Below are positions 7,749 through 15,468 of a stretch of DNA of 64,000 nucleotides, in pieces (position 1 is the first letter of the stretch; each line of letters begins with the position of its first letter). The translations under genes and the position numbers were made by a program. A model generated the notes under the pieces. It saw nothing but the letters and a program-made list of their open reading frames with translations. It was not told where the DNA came from and ran no database searches. This DNA comes from Eubacteriales bacterium (lineage in GTDB: Bacteria; Bacillota; Clostridia; Lachnospirales; Lachnospiraceae). The DNA is taken from the NCBI GenBank assembly GCA_030524455.1, contig JAUNGT010000002.1:7089-71088 (forward strand), in the 5' to 3' direction.

Positions 7749-10493
7749 ATGAGCAGAGAATATTCCCTTGCGGGGCTCTGGCAGGCAGAGCTTGCCGACG
7801 GTACCAGGGCGCAGGTGAAGCTTCCGGGCACACTGGACGAAAACCGGGTCGGCCACAAGGACCGGGGAGCCAACCAGTGGCATCCGGAGGCAAATATCGG
7901 TAATGCGGACGGCGCTTTTGATCCGGACGCTCCGATTGCGACGCGCTTTACCCGGAAATATACTTACGAGGGCGAGGCGCGCTTTACCCGGCAGGTGAGC
8001 TGGACGCCGGACAAAAACAAGCGAAGCTTTCTGGAGGCCGAGCGGGCCAGGACGCTCCGGCTTTTGGTAAACGGCCGGGAAGCTGCGCCGTTTTGCCCCG
8101 GGACGCTGAGCACCCCCTGGATTTTTGAGGTGACGGGCCTGCTTGGCGGGGACGACGAGCTGACGCTGATCTCCGACAACAGCTATCCAGGCCTCCCTCA
8201 TGATGAGATCGTCTATTCCTCCGCGGCCACGGACGAGACGCAGACCAACTGGAACGGTGTGCTGGGCCGGCTTTGCCTGCGGCAGGAGGAGCCGGTGTGG
8301 ATCCCGGAGCTGACGGCGCTCCCCGCAAAAGACACATTGACTGTGCGGGTCATTCTGTCTTCCCCGCAGGAGAAAAAGGTGCGGCTTACGCTCCGTTCCG
8401 ATGCGCTGGCCGAAGCATATACGGATATCGTTTCTGTGCGGGCGGGAGAGACGGAGCTGTATGTGAGGGATTTGCCGCTGGCGGCCGATGCAAGACGCTG
8501 GGATCTGGAAGAGGGAAATCTGTATGACCTCACCGCCGGCGTGAGCCCCGCAGAGGCTCCGGAGAGCAGCGCTTTTGCGGGCGGCAGTGAGCGGACCGTC
8601 GCGTTTGGCCTGCGCACCTTCGGGGACAACGGCTCCGGAAGGCTGGCGCTAAACGGCAGGACAATTTTTCTGCGCAGCGAAGCAAACTGCGGGGAGTTTC
8701 CGGAAACCGGCCATCCGCCCATGACGGTTCCGGAGTGGACAGACGTTTTGGAGCGCTATCGCTCCTACGGCGTCAACTGTGTGCGCTTCCATTCCCATTG
8801 CCCGCCGGAGGAGGCCTTCCTTGCGGCCGACCGGCTGGGCATGCTGCTGCAGCCGGAGCTTTCCTGCTGGAATCCGGTGGACGCCTTTGAGACGGAGGAA
8901 AGCTACCGGTATTTCCGGACGGAGCTGGAGCAGGTGCTCCGGTATCTGGGCAATCACCCCTCCTTTGTGATGCTCACCTTCGGAAACGAGCTGCAGGTCA
9001 AAGAAACGGGGCAGCAGCGGATGAACGAAATGCTTGCCTTTGCCCGCAGGCTGGATCCCACCCGACTTTACGCCAACTCCTCGAACTTCTTTTACGGGAA
9101 GCAGGGAACCGATCCGGCCAGCGATTTTTACACCGGAACGGATTATTACGACGACATCCTGCGGGGCACCTCCGCGGGCATGATCGGTCATATCAACCGG
9201 CAGTATCCGAATGCCAAAACCAACTACGACGCAGCCTTCTCCAAAATCAGGGAAAACTGGAAAAAGCCGGTGTTCGGCTTTGAGGTGGGGCAGTTTGAGG
9301 TTTTGCCTGATTTTTCCGAGCTGGAAAGCTTCCATGGCATTTCGGATCCCGCCAACTTAAGACGCGTATACCGGGAAGCCGAAAGGCTCGGCCTTTTGGA
9401 GCGCTGGACAGAGTATGTGGAGGCCACCGGAGAGCTGTCGCGCATCGGTTACCGCGAGGAGGTCGAGGCGGTGATGCGCACCCGGGAAATGTCCGGCATC
9501 TCCCTGCTGGGGCTCCAGGATTTCCCGGGGCAGGGCACTGCTCTGGTGGGCATGATGAACTCCCATCTGCAGCCCAAGCCCTATGATTTTGCAAAGCCGG
9601 AGCGGTTCCGGGCGTTTTTCCGGGATCAGCTTCCGCTTGTCCTGCTGGAGCGCTACACCTACGAGTGGGGAGAGCGGCTGCAGGCCGACGCAGAGATGGC
9701 AAACTACGGGAAAAAGGCGTTGACCGGAACGCCCGCCTGGAAATTGACCGCCTTGGATAATCTGACTAGGTCGGTCAATACCGTGGCGGCCGGAACCCTG
9801 CCCGAGGTAAGCTGCCCGGCCGGAGCCCACACCTCTCTGGGGCGTCTTGAGATCCCGCTGAATTTCGGAAATACGGCGGGAAAATACGAATTGACCCTGA
9901 CGCTGGACGGAGCGCAAAACAGCTGGCCTGTCTGGATCTATCCCGCAGATCCGGTCGTATGCCCGGCGTCCGTACATGAGACGAAGCTTCTGGATGAGGA
10001 AGCGCTGGCTGTTCTGGAATCCGGCGGCACCGTATATCTGACGCCGGATTCGGATCCGGAGCATTTGCCCCGATCGATCCAGGCTCAGTTTACCACGGAT
10101 TTTTGGTCGGTGGGAACCTTCCCCTTCCAGGAGGGCGGCATGGGACAGCTGATCGAAAAAAAGCATCCTCTGTTTGCGCAGTTTCCCACGGAAAGCCACA
10201 CCAACTGGCAGTGGTGGCCCATGGCGACCCAGCGGGCCCTGATCCTGCCCCGTCCCATGGAAGCTATCGTGACGGAGATGGACAGCTATGCCCACATGAG
10301 ACCTATGGCTCAGCTGCTGGAAGGGCGGTGCGGAAACGGACGGATCCTGATTTCCTCCTTTGGGCTGCACAACCTCCAGCAGTATCCCGAGGCCCGGGCC
10401 CTTCTGCGCGCGATCTATGCCTATCTGGATTCCAAGGAGTTTGCGCCCGCGCAGGAGCTGGAGGCAGAGCTGATCCGGGAGCTTGTGCAGTAA
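7749..10493 (+). CDS. Glycoside hydrolase family 2 protein
   Basis: A 914-residue cytoplasmic glycosidase with no signal peptide. The N-terminal sugar-binding jelly-roll carries the usual GH2 start (LAGLWQAEL, LPGTLDEN). A central immunoglobulin-like part is followed by the (beta/alpha)8 barrel with the acid/base pair in FGNEL (about residue 412) and a nucleophile candidate in FGFEVGQ (about 510), then C-terminal domains. The length fits beta-galactosidase/glucuronidase-like GH2 members, but exact specificity is open. AGGAGGAG lies just before the ATG. It stands alone between two terminator or convergent boundaries. Confidence 0.88.
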   Translation: MSREYSLAGLWQAELADGTRAQVKLPGTLDENRVGHKDRGANQWHPEANIGNADGAFDPDAPIATRFTRKYTYEGEARFTRQVSWTPDKNKRSFLEAERARTLRLLVNGREAAPFCPGTLSTPWIFEVTGLLGGDDELTLISDNSYPGLPHDEIVYSSAATDETQTNWNGVLGRLCLRQEEPVWIPELTALPAKDTLTVRVILSSPQEKKVRLTLRSDALAEAYTDIVSVRAGETELYVRDLPLAADARRWDLEEGNLYDLTAGVSPAEAPESSAFAGGSERTVAFGLRTFGDNGSGRLALNGRTIFLRSEANCGEFPETGHPPMTVPEWTDVLERYRSYGVNCVRFHSHCPPEEAFLAADRLGMLLQPELSCWNPVDAFETEESYRYFRTELEQVLRYLGNHPSFVMLTFGNELQVKETGQQRMNEMLAFARRLDPTRLYANSSNFFYGKQGTDPASDFYTGTDYYDDILRGTSAGMIGHINRQYPNAKTNYDAAFSKIRENWKKPVFGFEVGQFEVLPDFSELESFHGISDPANLRRVYREAERLGLLERWTEYVEATGELSRIGYREEVEAVMRTREMSGISLLGLQDFPGQGTALVGMMNSHLQPKPYDFAKPERFRAFFRDQLPLVLLERYTYEWGERLQADAEMANYGKKALTGTPAWKLTALDNLTRSVNTVAAGTLPEVSCPAGAHTSLGRLEIPLNFGNTAGKYELTLTLDGAQNSWPVWIYPADPVVCPASVHETKLLDEEALAVLESGGTVYLTPDSDPEHLPRSIQAQFTTDFWSVGTFPFQEGGMGQLIEKKHPLFAQFPTESHTNWQWWPMATQRALILPRPMEAIVTEMDSYAHMRPMAQLLEGRCGNGRILISSFGLHNLQQYPEARALLRAIYAYLDSKEFAPAQELEAELIRELVQ

Positions 10494-10516
10494 CGTAACC
10501 GGACATCATTACATCC

Positions 10517-10897
10517 TCATTCGCCGTCCGCTGTCCCGGTCAGCCGAAGCAGACTTTCCCCGGCCGGGGCAGCGAGCTGCTCCGAGATCACCTGGACGGC
10601 GGGACGGTTCCCCCAGGCGACGGCATTTTTGTCCATATAAATCACGGCGCCAAACAAAATCAGCGCCAATGCAAGGCGCAGGCCAAGGGCGGGAGCGTGC
10701 TCCCGCTCGTCTGCCGGGATGCCAAAGGCTTCCCCGCCAGGATGCCCTTCGTAAAAAGGGGGCAGCTCTGTCCGGGGAGGCCCGGCCTTTTCCGGCCCAT
10801 ACAGGATTTCTTCCCGGCTTCTCAGCTTCATCCGGTTCAGATGATTTTCCTCCCGCAAAAATCGCGTCAGCTCCAATTTTTTCTCAATATCCGTCAT
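10517..10897 (-). CDS. Small single-helix membrane protein, unknown function
   Basis: A 126-residue protein with a charged N-terminal half (DIEKKLELTRFLREENHLN) and one hydrophobic helix near residues 73-90 (LALALILFGAVIYM) before an exported tail of about 35 residues. AGAGGGG lies three bases before the ATG. It converges on the GH2 gene, with 23 bases between stops. I do not recognise the family; coding is supported by the ribosome site, the amphipathic start and the lack of a better frame. Confidence 0.6.
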   Translation of the reverse strand: MTDIEKKLELTRFLREENHLNRMKLRSREEILYGPEKAGPPRTELPPFYEGHPGGEAFGIPADEREHAPALGLRLALALILFGAVIYMDKNAVAWGNRPAVQVISEQLAAPAGESLLRLTGTADGE

Positions 10898-10910
10898 TGT
10901 CCCCTCTTGT

Positions 10911-10937
10911 AGTTTACATAATATTTTTATGTAAACT
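10911..10937. promoter_or_regulatory. 27-base perfect palindrome (operator candidate)
   Basis: AGTTTACATAA, five bases, TTATGTAAACT: 11-base perfect arms. It lies 14 bases upstream of the minus-strand membrane-protein start and about 150 bases before the TetR gene. The sequence is AT-rich and has no T-tract, so it looks like a protein-binding site rather than a terminator. Confidence 0.5.
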
Positions 10938-10996
10938 ATATGCTTGCAATAATTCTGATTCCGTTTTATTTTATGCGCTGTTTCCCTGAAAAAGAA

Positions 10997-11025
10997 TTGA
11001 CAAAGCGTTTTCCCTGTACTAGAAT
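10997..11025 (+). promoter_or_regulatory. Sigma-A promoter of the TetR gene
   Basis: TTGACA (10997-11002), 17-base spacer, TAGAAT (11020-11025). This is one of the closest consensus matches in the window. Confidence 0.85.
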
Positions 11026-11048
11026 AACAGTGCTATATAACAATGTTA
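11025..11048. promoter_or_regulatory. Candidate TetR operator at the start site
   Basis: TAACAGTG, eight bases, CAATGTTA: arms match at seven of eight positions. It begins at the last base of the -10 box and covers the expected start of transcription, as expected for autoregulation by the TetR protein encoded next. Confidence 0.55.
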
Positions 11049-11063
11049 CAAGGAGGACTTGAA

Positions 11064-11681
11064 ATGGAAGTGAAAACGGCGGACACCTTACAGCGGATTC
11101 AGCAGGCCGCTTTGACCGAATTTCTGGACAAAGGCTTTCTGGGAGCTTCCCTCCGCCAGATCGTGAAAAATGCCGGGGTGACCACCGGCGCCTTTTACGG
11201 CTATTTTTCCAGCAAGGAAGCCCTCTTTGCCTCCATTGTGGAGCCTCATGCCGCCGCCCTGATGGGCCGGTTTATGGAAGCGCAGACCGCCTTTGCCGCG
11301 TTGCCCGAGGAGGAGCAGCCCAAACATATGGGAGTGGAATCCGAAAGCTGCGTTGACTGGATGGTGGATTACATCTGCAAAAACCGGGAGCCGGTCAAGC
11401 TGCTCATCTGCGGGGCGGAGGGGACCAGCTATGAGCATTTTGTCCATAACATGGTGGAGGTGGAGGTGGCGTACACGCTGCAGTACATGGAGGTGCTGCG
11501 CCGTCTTGGCAGGCAGGTTTCCAATCTGAGCCAGTCTCTGTGCCACATCATTGCCAGCGGAATGTTCAACGGCATTTTTGAAATCGTGATCCACGATATG
11601 CCCTATGAGCAGGCACAGCGGGATGTGGAGGGTCTGCGTGCGTTTTATACCGCGGGCTGGCGAAAGCTGACAGAGGAATAG
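11064..11681 (+). CDS. TetR/AcrR family transcriptional regulator
   Basis: A 205-residue repressor-type protein. The N-terminal helix-turn-helix is clear (LRQIVKNAGVTTGAFYGYF, about residues 32-50, with the family motif TGAFYGYFSSKEALF); the ligand-binding C-terminal domain is variable. The ATG at 11064 has AAGGAGG seven bases upstream. It precedes two ABC half-transporter genes and probably controls them and itself through the nearby palindromes; the inducer is unknown. Confidence 0.9.
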   Translation: MEVKTADTLQRIQQAALTEFLDKGFLGASLRQIVKNAGVTTGAFYGYFSSKEALFASIVEPHAAALMGRFMEAQTAFAALPEEEQPKHMGVESESCVDWMVDYICKNREPVKLLICGAEGTSYEHFVHNMVEVEVAYTLQYMEVLRRLGRQVSNLSQSLCHIIASGMFNGIFEIVIHDMPYEQAQRDVEGLRAFYTAGWRKLTEE

Positions 11682-11694
11682 CCCTGTCTTTTTT

Positions 11695-11720
11695 TAACCA
11701 TTGGTTAGCATTTACTAACC
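11695..11720. promoter_or_regulatory. Overlapping palindromes upstream of the ABC transporter genes
   Basis: TAACCA-T-TGGTTA (11695-11707) overlaps GGTTAG-6-CTAACC (11703-11720). Both are perfect and lie between the TetR stop and the ribosome site of the first ABC gene. They could be a second operator. A run of T (11688-11695) precedes them. Confidence 0.45.
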
Positions 11721-11740
11721 AGAAAAAGGAGGTTTTTTCA

Positions 11741-13543
11741 ATGAAGCAGAAAAAAAAGAGCGACGTGGCTGTCCTGCTGGATTACGCGGGAAGCCGACGG
11801 AGTCTGACCTTTCTCGGCCTGGCCCTGTCTGCGGTATCCATGCTGCTTGGCATGGCGCCGTATATCTGCATCTGGCTGGCAGCCCGCGATCTGATCGCTG
11901 CGGCTCCCGACTGGACGCAGGCGGCAAACGTCACTGCCTACGGCTGGATGGCCTTCGCCTTCGCCATGGGAGGCATCGTGCTGTATTTTGCAGGGCTCAT
12001 GTGCACCCACCTGGCTGCCTTCCGCACGGCGGCGAACATCCGCAAGCAGGGTGTGGCCCATGTCATGAAGGCGCCCCTGGGATTTTTTGACTCCAATGCC
12101 TCCGGCCTGATCCGGGGCCGGCTGGACGCCGCGGCGGCCGAGACGGAAACGCTGCTGGCGCACAACCTGGCGGACATTGTGGGCACCCTCACCATGTTTG
12201 CGGCCATGCTTGTGATGCTGTTTCTCTTTGACTGGCGCATGGGCGCCGCCTGCCTGCTGGCGGCCGTCATATCGGTGCTGACGATGTTTCTCATGATGGG
12301 CGGAAAGAACGCCGGACTGATCGCAGAATACCAGGCGGCCCAGGACCGCATGACCAAGGCGGGGACAGAGTATGTCCGGGGCATCCCCGTGGTTAAAGTT
12401 TTCCAGCAGACCGTCTATTCCTTCCGGGCCTTCCAGAAGGCAATTGACGAATACAGCGACAAGGCGGAATACTATCAGGCAAACGTGTGCTGCGTCCCTC
12501 AGTCGGTCAATCTGACCTTTACCGAGGGAGCCTTTGTGTTCCTGGTGCCGGTCGTTTTGTTTCTGGCACCCGGGGCCCTTGCCGGCGGAAATTTTGTCGG
12601 CTTTATCGCGGACTTTGTATTTTACGCGGTATTTTCCGCCATCATCTCCACCGCCCTTGCCCGGATTATGTTTGCCGCCTCCGGGATGATGCTGGCAAGC
12701 ACCGCGCTTTCCCGTATCAACCAGGTCATGGACGCTCCTTCCCTGAAGGTGCCGGAACGCCCGCAGATGCCGGAGGACAGCCGGGTGGAGTTTGAGAACG
12801 TAAGCTTTTCCTATGAGGGCGCACAGACCCAGGCCCTTTCCCATGTCAGCTTCACGGTGGAACCCGGGCAGACCGTCGCGCTGGTGGGTCCCTCCGGCGG
12901 CGGCAAAACCACAGCGGCCAGCCTGATCCCCCGGTTCTGGGACGTATCGGACGGCGCCGTTAAGGTGGGCGGTGTGGATGTCAGGCACATCGACCCGTCT
13001 GTGCTGATGGACCGGATTGCATTTGTTTTCCAGAACAGCCGCCTGTTCAAGGCGTCCATATTGGAAAATGTCCGGGCAGCCCGCCCGGAGGCCTCCCGCG
13101 AGGAGGTGCTGTCCGCCTTAAAGGCCGCCCAGTGCATGGATATCGTCGAAAAGCTTCCCGCGGGCATCGATACGCAGCTCGGCTCCGAGGGAACCTATCT
13201 GTCCGGCGGAGAGCAGCAGCGGATCGCACTGGCGCGCGCCATTTTAAAGGATGCGCCCATCATTCTGCTGGACGAGGCCACGGCATTCAGCGACCCCGAG
13301 AACGAGGTTCTGATCCAGAAAGCGCTGACCGGGCTGACAAAGGGCTGTACGGTCATCATGATTGCGCACCGGCTGTCCACCGTGGTGGGCGCGGACCGGA
13401 TTATCGTGCTGGATCAGGGACACATCGCCGAGCAGGGCACCCACCGGGAGCTGATCGCTGCAGGAGGGCTTTACGCCCGGATGTGGACGGATTACAACCA
13501 GGCTGTCCGGTGGAAAATCACCAGCGAAAGGGAGGTGAAGTAA
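11741..13543 (+). CDS. ABC transporter half-molecule 1 (membrane domain plus ATPase)
   Basis: A 600-residue half-transporter. About six helices (residues 15-320) precede an ATPase with Walker A GPSGGGKTT, signature LSGGEQQRIALARA and Walker B IILLDEATAFSDPENE. The D-loop reads FSD rather than the usual SLD, a variation I associate with IrtA/YbtP-like proteins, exporter-fold transporters that import siderophores. AAGGAGG precedes the ATG. Its stop abuts the ATG of the partner gene, so the two should form a heterodimer. Export of a drug-like compound is the alternative reading. Confidence 0.9.
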   Translation: MKQKKKSDVAVLLDYAGSRRSLTFLGLALSAVSMLLGMAPYICIWLAARDLIAAAPDWTQAANVTAYGWMAFAFAMGGIVLYFAGLMCTHLAAFRTAANIRKQGVAHVMKAPLGFFDSNASGLIRGRLDAAAAETETLLAHNLADIVGTLTMFAAMLVMLFLFDWRMGAACLLAAVISVLTMFLMMGGKNAGLIAEYQAAQDRMTKAGTEYVRGIPVVKVFQQTVYSFRAFQKAIDEYSDKAEYYQANVCCVPQSVNLTFTEGAFVFLVPVVLFLAPGALAGGNFVGFIADFVFYAVFSAIISTALARIMFAASGMMLASTALSRINQVMDAPSLKVPERPQMPEDSRVEFENVSFSYEGAQTQALSHVSFTVEPGQTVALVGPSGGGKTTAASLIPRFWDVSDGAVKVGGVDVRHIDPSVLMDRIAFVFQNSRLFKASILENVRAARPEASREEVLSALKAAQCMDIVEKLPAGIDTQLGSEGTYLSGGEQQRIALARAILKDAPIILLDEATAFSDPENEVLIQKALTGLTKGCTVIMIAHRLSTVVGADRIIVLDQGHIAEQGTHRELIAAGGLYARMWTDYNQAVRWKITSEREVK

Positions 13544-15295
13544 ATGTTTGGCAAAAATTTTCAGCGAAAATACGCCCTGACGGAGCAGGGCGTGAGAAAT
13601 ACGAAGAAGGGCGCATTCTGGACGGTCCTTGTCAACCTGATTGTCATGAGCGGCGTCAGCATCCTTTATCTGCTGATGGGCAGACTGATGGACACCCTGA
13701 CGGACGGACGAAGGCTGCCCGGCGCAGCTCTTTTCATCGGGCTGGTGGTTCTGTTTACCGTCCTGTCCTTTTTGACGCATCTGCAGCAGTACCGGGCCAC
13801 CTACGGGCTGGTATACAATGAGGTCCGCGCGACCAGGCTTAACCTGGCGGAACGGCTGCGCAAGCTCCCCCTTGGATATTTCGGAAAAAGGGATCTGGCG
13901 GATCTGACCGAAACCATCATGGGGGATGTGAACCGGATGGAGCACGTCTGGTCCCATGTTCTCGGATACCTGTACGGCGCCTATTTCTCCACGGCCCTCG
14001 TCGCGATCTGCCTGTTTGCGTACGACTGGCGGCTGACGCTTGCCTGCCTGTGGGGCGTCCCCGCAGCGTTTCTTTTGCTGTTTGGCAGCCGGAAAATGAC
14101 CGCGCGCAGCTCTGAGCGGGTCAAAAAGGCCGCTGTCCGCGTTTCCGACGGGATTCAGGAGGCGCTGGAAAACGTGCGTGAGATCCGCGCCACCAACCAG
14201 GAGGAGCGCTACCTGGACAAGCTGAACCAAAAGATCGACGAGCACGAGCGGATTACGATTCAGGGCGAGCTGGGAACCGGCATTTTTGTCAACGCGGCCA
14301 GCGTGATCATGCGCCTTGGCGTGGCGACCACCATTTTGACGGGAGCCGACCTGATTGCCGCGGGAAAAATCGATTTCATGCTGCTGTTTTTGTTCCTGAT
14401 GGTCATCACCCGCATCTACGCTCCCTTTGACCAGAGCCTGGCGCTCATCGCGGAGCTGTTCGTCTCCCAGGTGTCGGCGGACCGCATGACGGAAATTTAC
14501 GACACGCCCATCGCAGAGGGCGCAGAGCGCTTTTCGCCCCGGGGACACGACATTGTGTTCGATCAGGTCAGCTTTGCCTATGACAAAAAGAAGGTGCTGG
14601 AGCATGTGAGCTTTACCGCCCGGGAAGGGGAGGTGACGGCGCTGGTGGGCCCCTCCGGTTCCGGAAAGAGCACCTGCGCGCGCCTGTCCGCCCGGCTGTG
14701 GGATGTCTCCGAGGGAACGATCCGGGTGGGCGGCGTGGACATTTCCACGGTGGATCCGGAAGCGCTGCTTAGGGATTATTCCATGGTCTTCCAGGACGTG
14801 GTGCTCTTCGACGATACCGTGATGGAAAATATCCGACTGGGGAAGCGGGGCGCCTCCGACGAGGAGGTATATGCCGCGGCCAAAGCTGCCAATTGCGATG
14901 AATTTGTCCGCAGGCTCCCCCAGGGCTACCATACCCCCATCGGCGAAAACGGGGCGAAGCTGTCCGGCGGCGAAAGACAGCGGATTTCCATCGCCCGGGC
15001 CCTCCTAAAGGACGCGCCGATTATCCTGCTCGACGAGGCCACGGCAAGCCTGGATGTGGAGAACGAGACAAAGGTACAGGCAGCTCTTTCCCGCCTGCTG
15101 GCCGGAAAAACCGTGCTGGTGATCGCCCACAGAATGCGCACCGTGGCCGGAGCCGACCACATCGTGGTGCTGGACAGGGGCCGCGTGGCCGAGCAGGGAA
15201 CGCCGGCAGAGCTGATGCGCAGAAACGGCCTTTACCGCCGCATGGTGGATCTCCAGAGCCAGAGCGCTCAGTGGCAGCTGGGCGGACATTCATGA
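13544..15295 (+). CDS. ABC transporter half-molecule 2 (membrane domain plus ATPase)
   Basis: Partner of the preceding gene, with no spacer between TAA and ATG. The membrane domain (about residues 20-310) is followed by an ATPase with canonical Walker A GPSGSGKST, signature LSGGERQRISIARA and Walker B LLDEATASLDVENE. One standard and one variant D-loop in a pair suggests asymmetric ATP sites. The unit is closed by a strong terminator. Confidence 0.91.
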   Translation: MFGKNFQRKYALTEQGVRNTKKGAFWTVLVNLIVMSGVSILYLLMGRLMDTLTDGRRLPGAALFIGLVVLFTVLSFLTHLQQYRATYGLVYNEVRATRLNLAERLRKLPLGYFGKRDLADLTETIMGDVNRMEHVWSHVLGYLYGAYFSTALVAICLFAYDWRLTLACLWGVPAAFLLLFGSRKMTARSSERVKKAAVRVSDGIQEALENVREIRATNQEERYLDKLNQKIDEHERITIQGELGTGIFVNAASVIMRLGVATTILTGADLIAAGKIDFMLLFLFLMVITRIYAPFDQSLALIAELFVSQVSADRMTEIYDTPIAEGAERFSPRGHDIVFDQVSFAYDKKKVLEHVSFTAREGEVTALVGPSGSGKSTCARLSARLWDVSEGTIRVGGVDISTVDPEALLRDYSMVFQDVVLFDDTVMENIRLGKRGASDEEVYAAAKAANCDEFVRRLPQGYHTPIGENGAKLSGGERQRISIARALLKDAPIILLDEATASLDVENETKVQAALSRLLAGKTVLVIAHRMRTVAGADHIVVLDRGRVAEQGTPAELMRRNGLYRRMVDLQSQSAQWQLGGHS

Positions 15296-15315
15296 CAGAG
15301 AGAGTTTTTTGAGGA

Positions 15316-15346
15316 AGAGCGCCCCGAAAACAGGGGCGCTCTTTTT
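15316..15346 (+). terminator. Rho-independent terminator after the ABC pair
   Basis: AGAGCGCCCC (15316-15325) and GGGGCGCTCT (15333-15342) form a ten-base perfect stem followed by TTTT. Confidence 0.9.
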
Positions 15347-15371
15347 GCGGCATAGAATACAAATTTATCGC

Positions 15372-15404
15372 TTTACAAAGACAGGGCCTTAAAGTAAACT
15401 TTAA
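15372..15404 (+). promoter_or_regulatory. Candidate promoter with overlapping palindrome, two-component system
   Basis: TTTACA (15372-15377), 17-base spacer, TAAACT (15395-15400). The -10 box lies inside the perfect palindrome TTAAAGT-AA-ACTTTAA (15389-15404), a possible operator. Confidence 0.42.
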
Positions 15405-15468
15405 ATCAGAAGACGCCAGACCTGCGTCGTTTGAAAATTCGAGGGGATACGGAAGGAGAATTTATATT

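Noticed and set aside
9357..10370. A 337-codon open frame antisense to the GH2 gene
   Set aside because: High codon bias of the sense gene leaves the opposite frame open; the product has no recognisable domain.
10494..10516. Possible terminator between the GH2 gene and the convergent small gene
   Set aside because: No stem with a T-tract fits in the 23 bases.
13244..14932. A 562-codon open frame on the minus strand inside the ABC genes
   Set aside because: It is antisense to two well-supported ATPase/permease genes, has a biased His/Arg/Gln-rich composition and no ribosome site.
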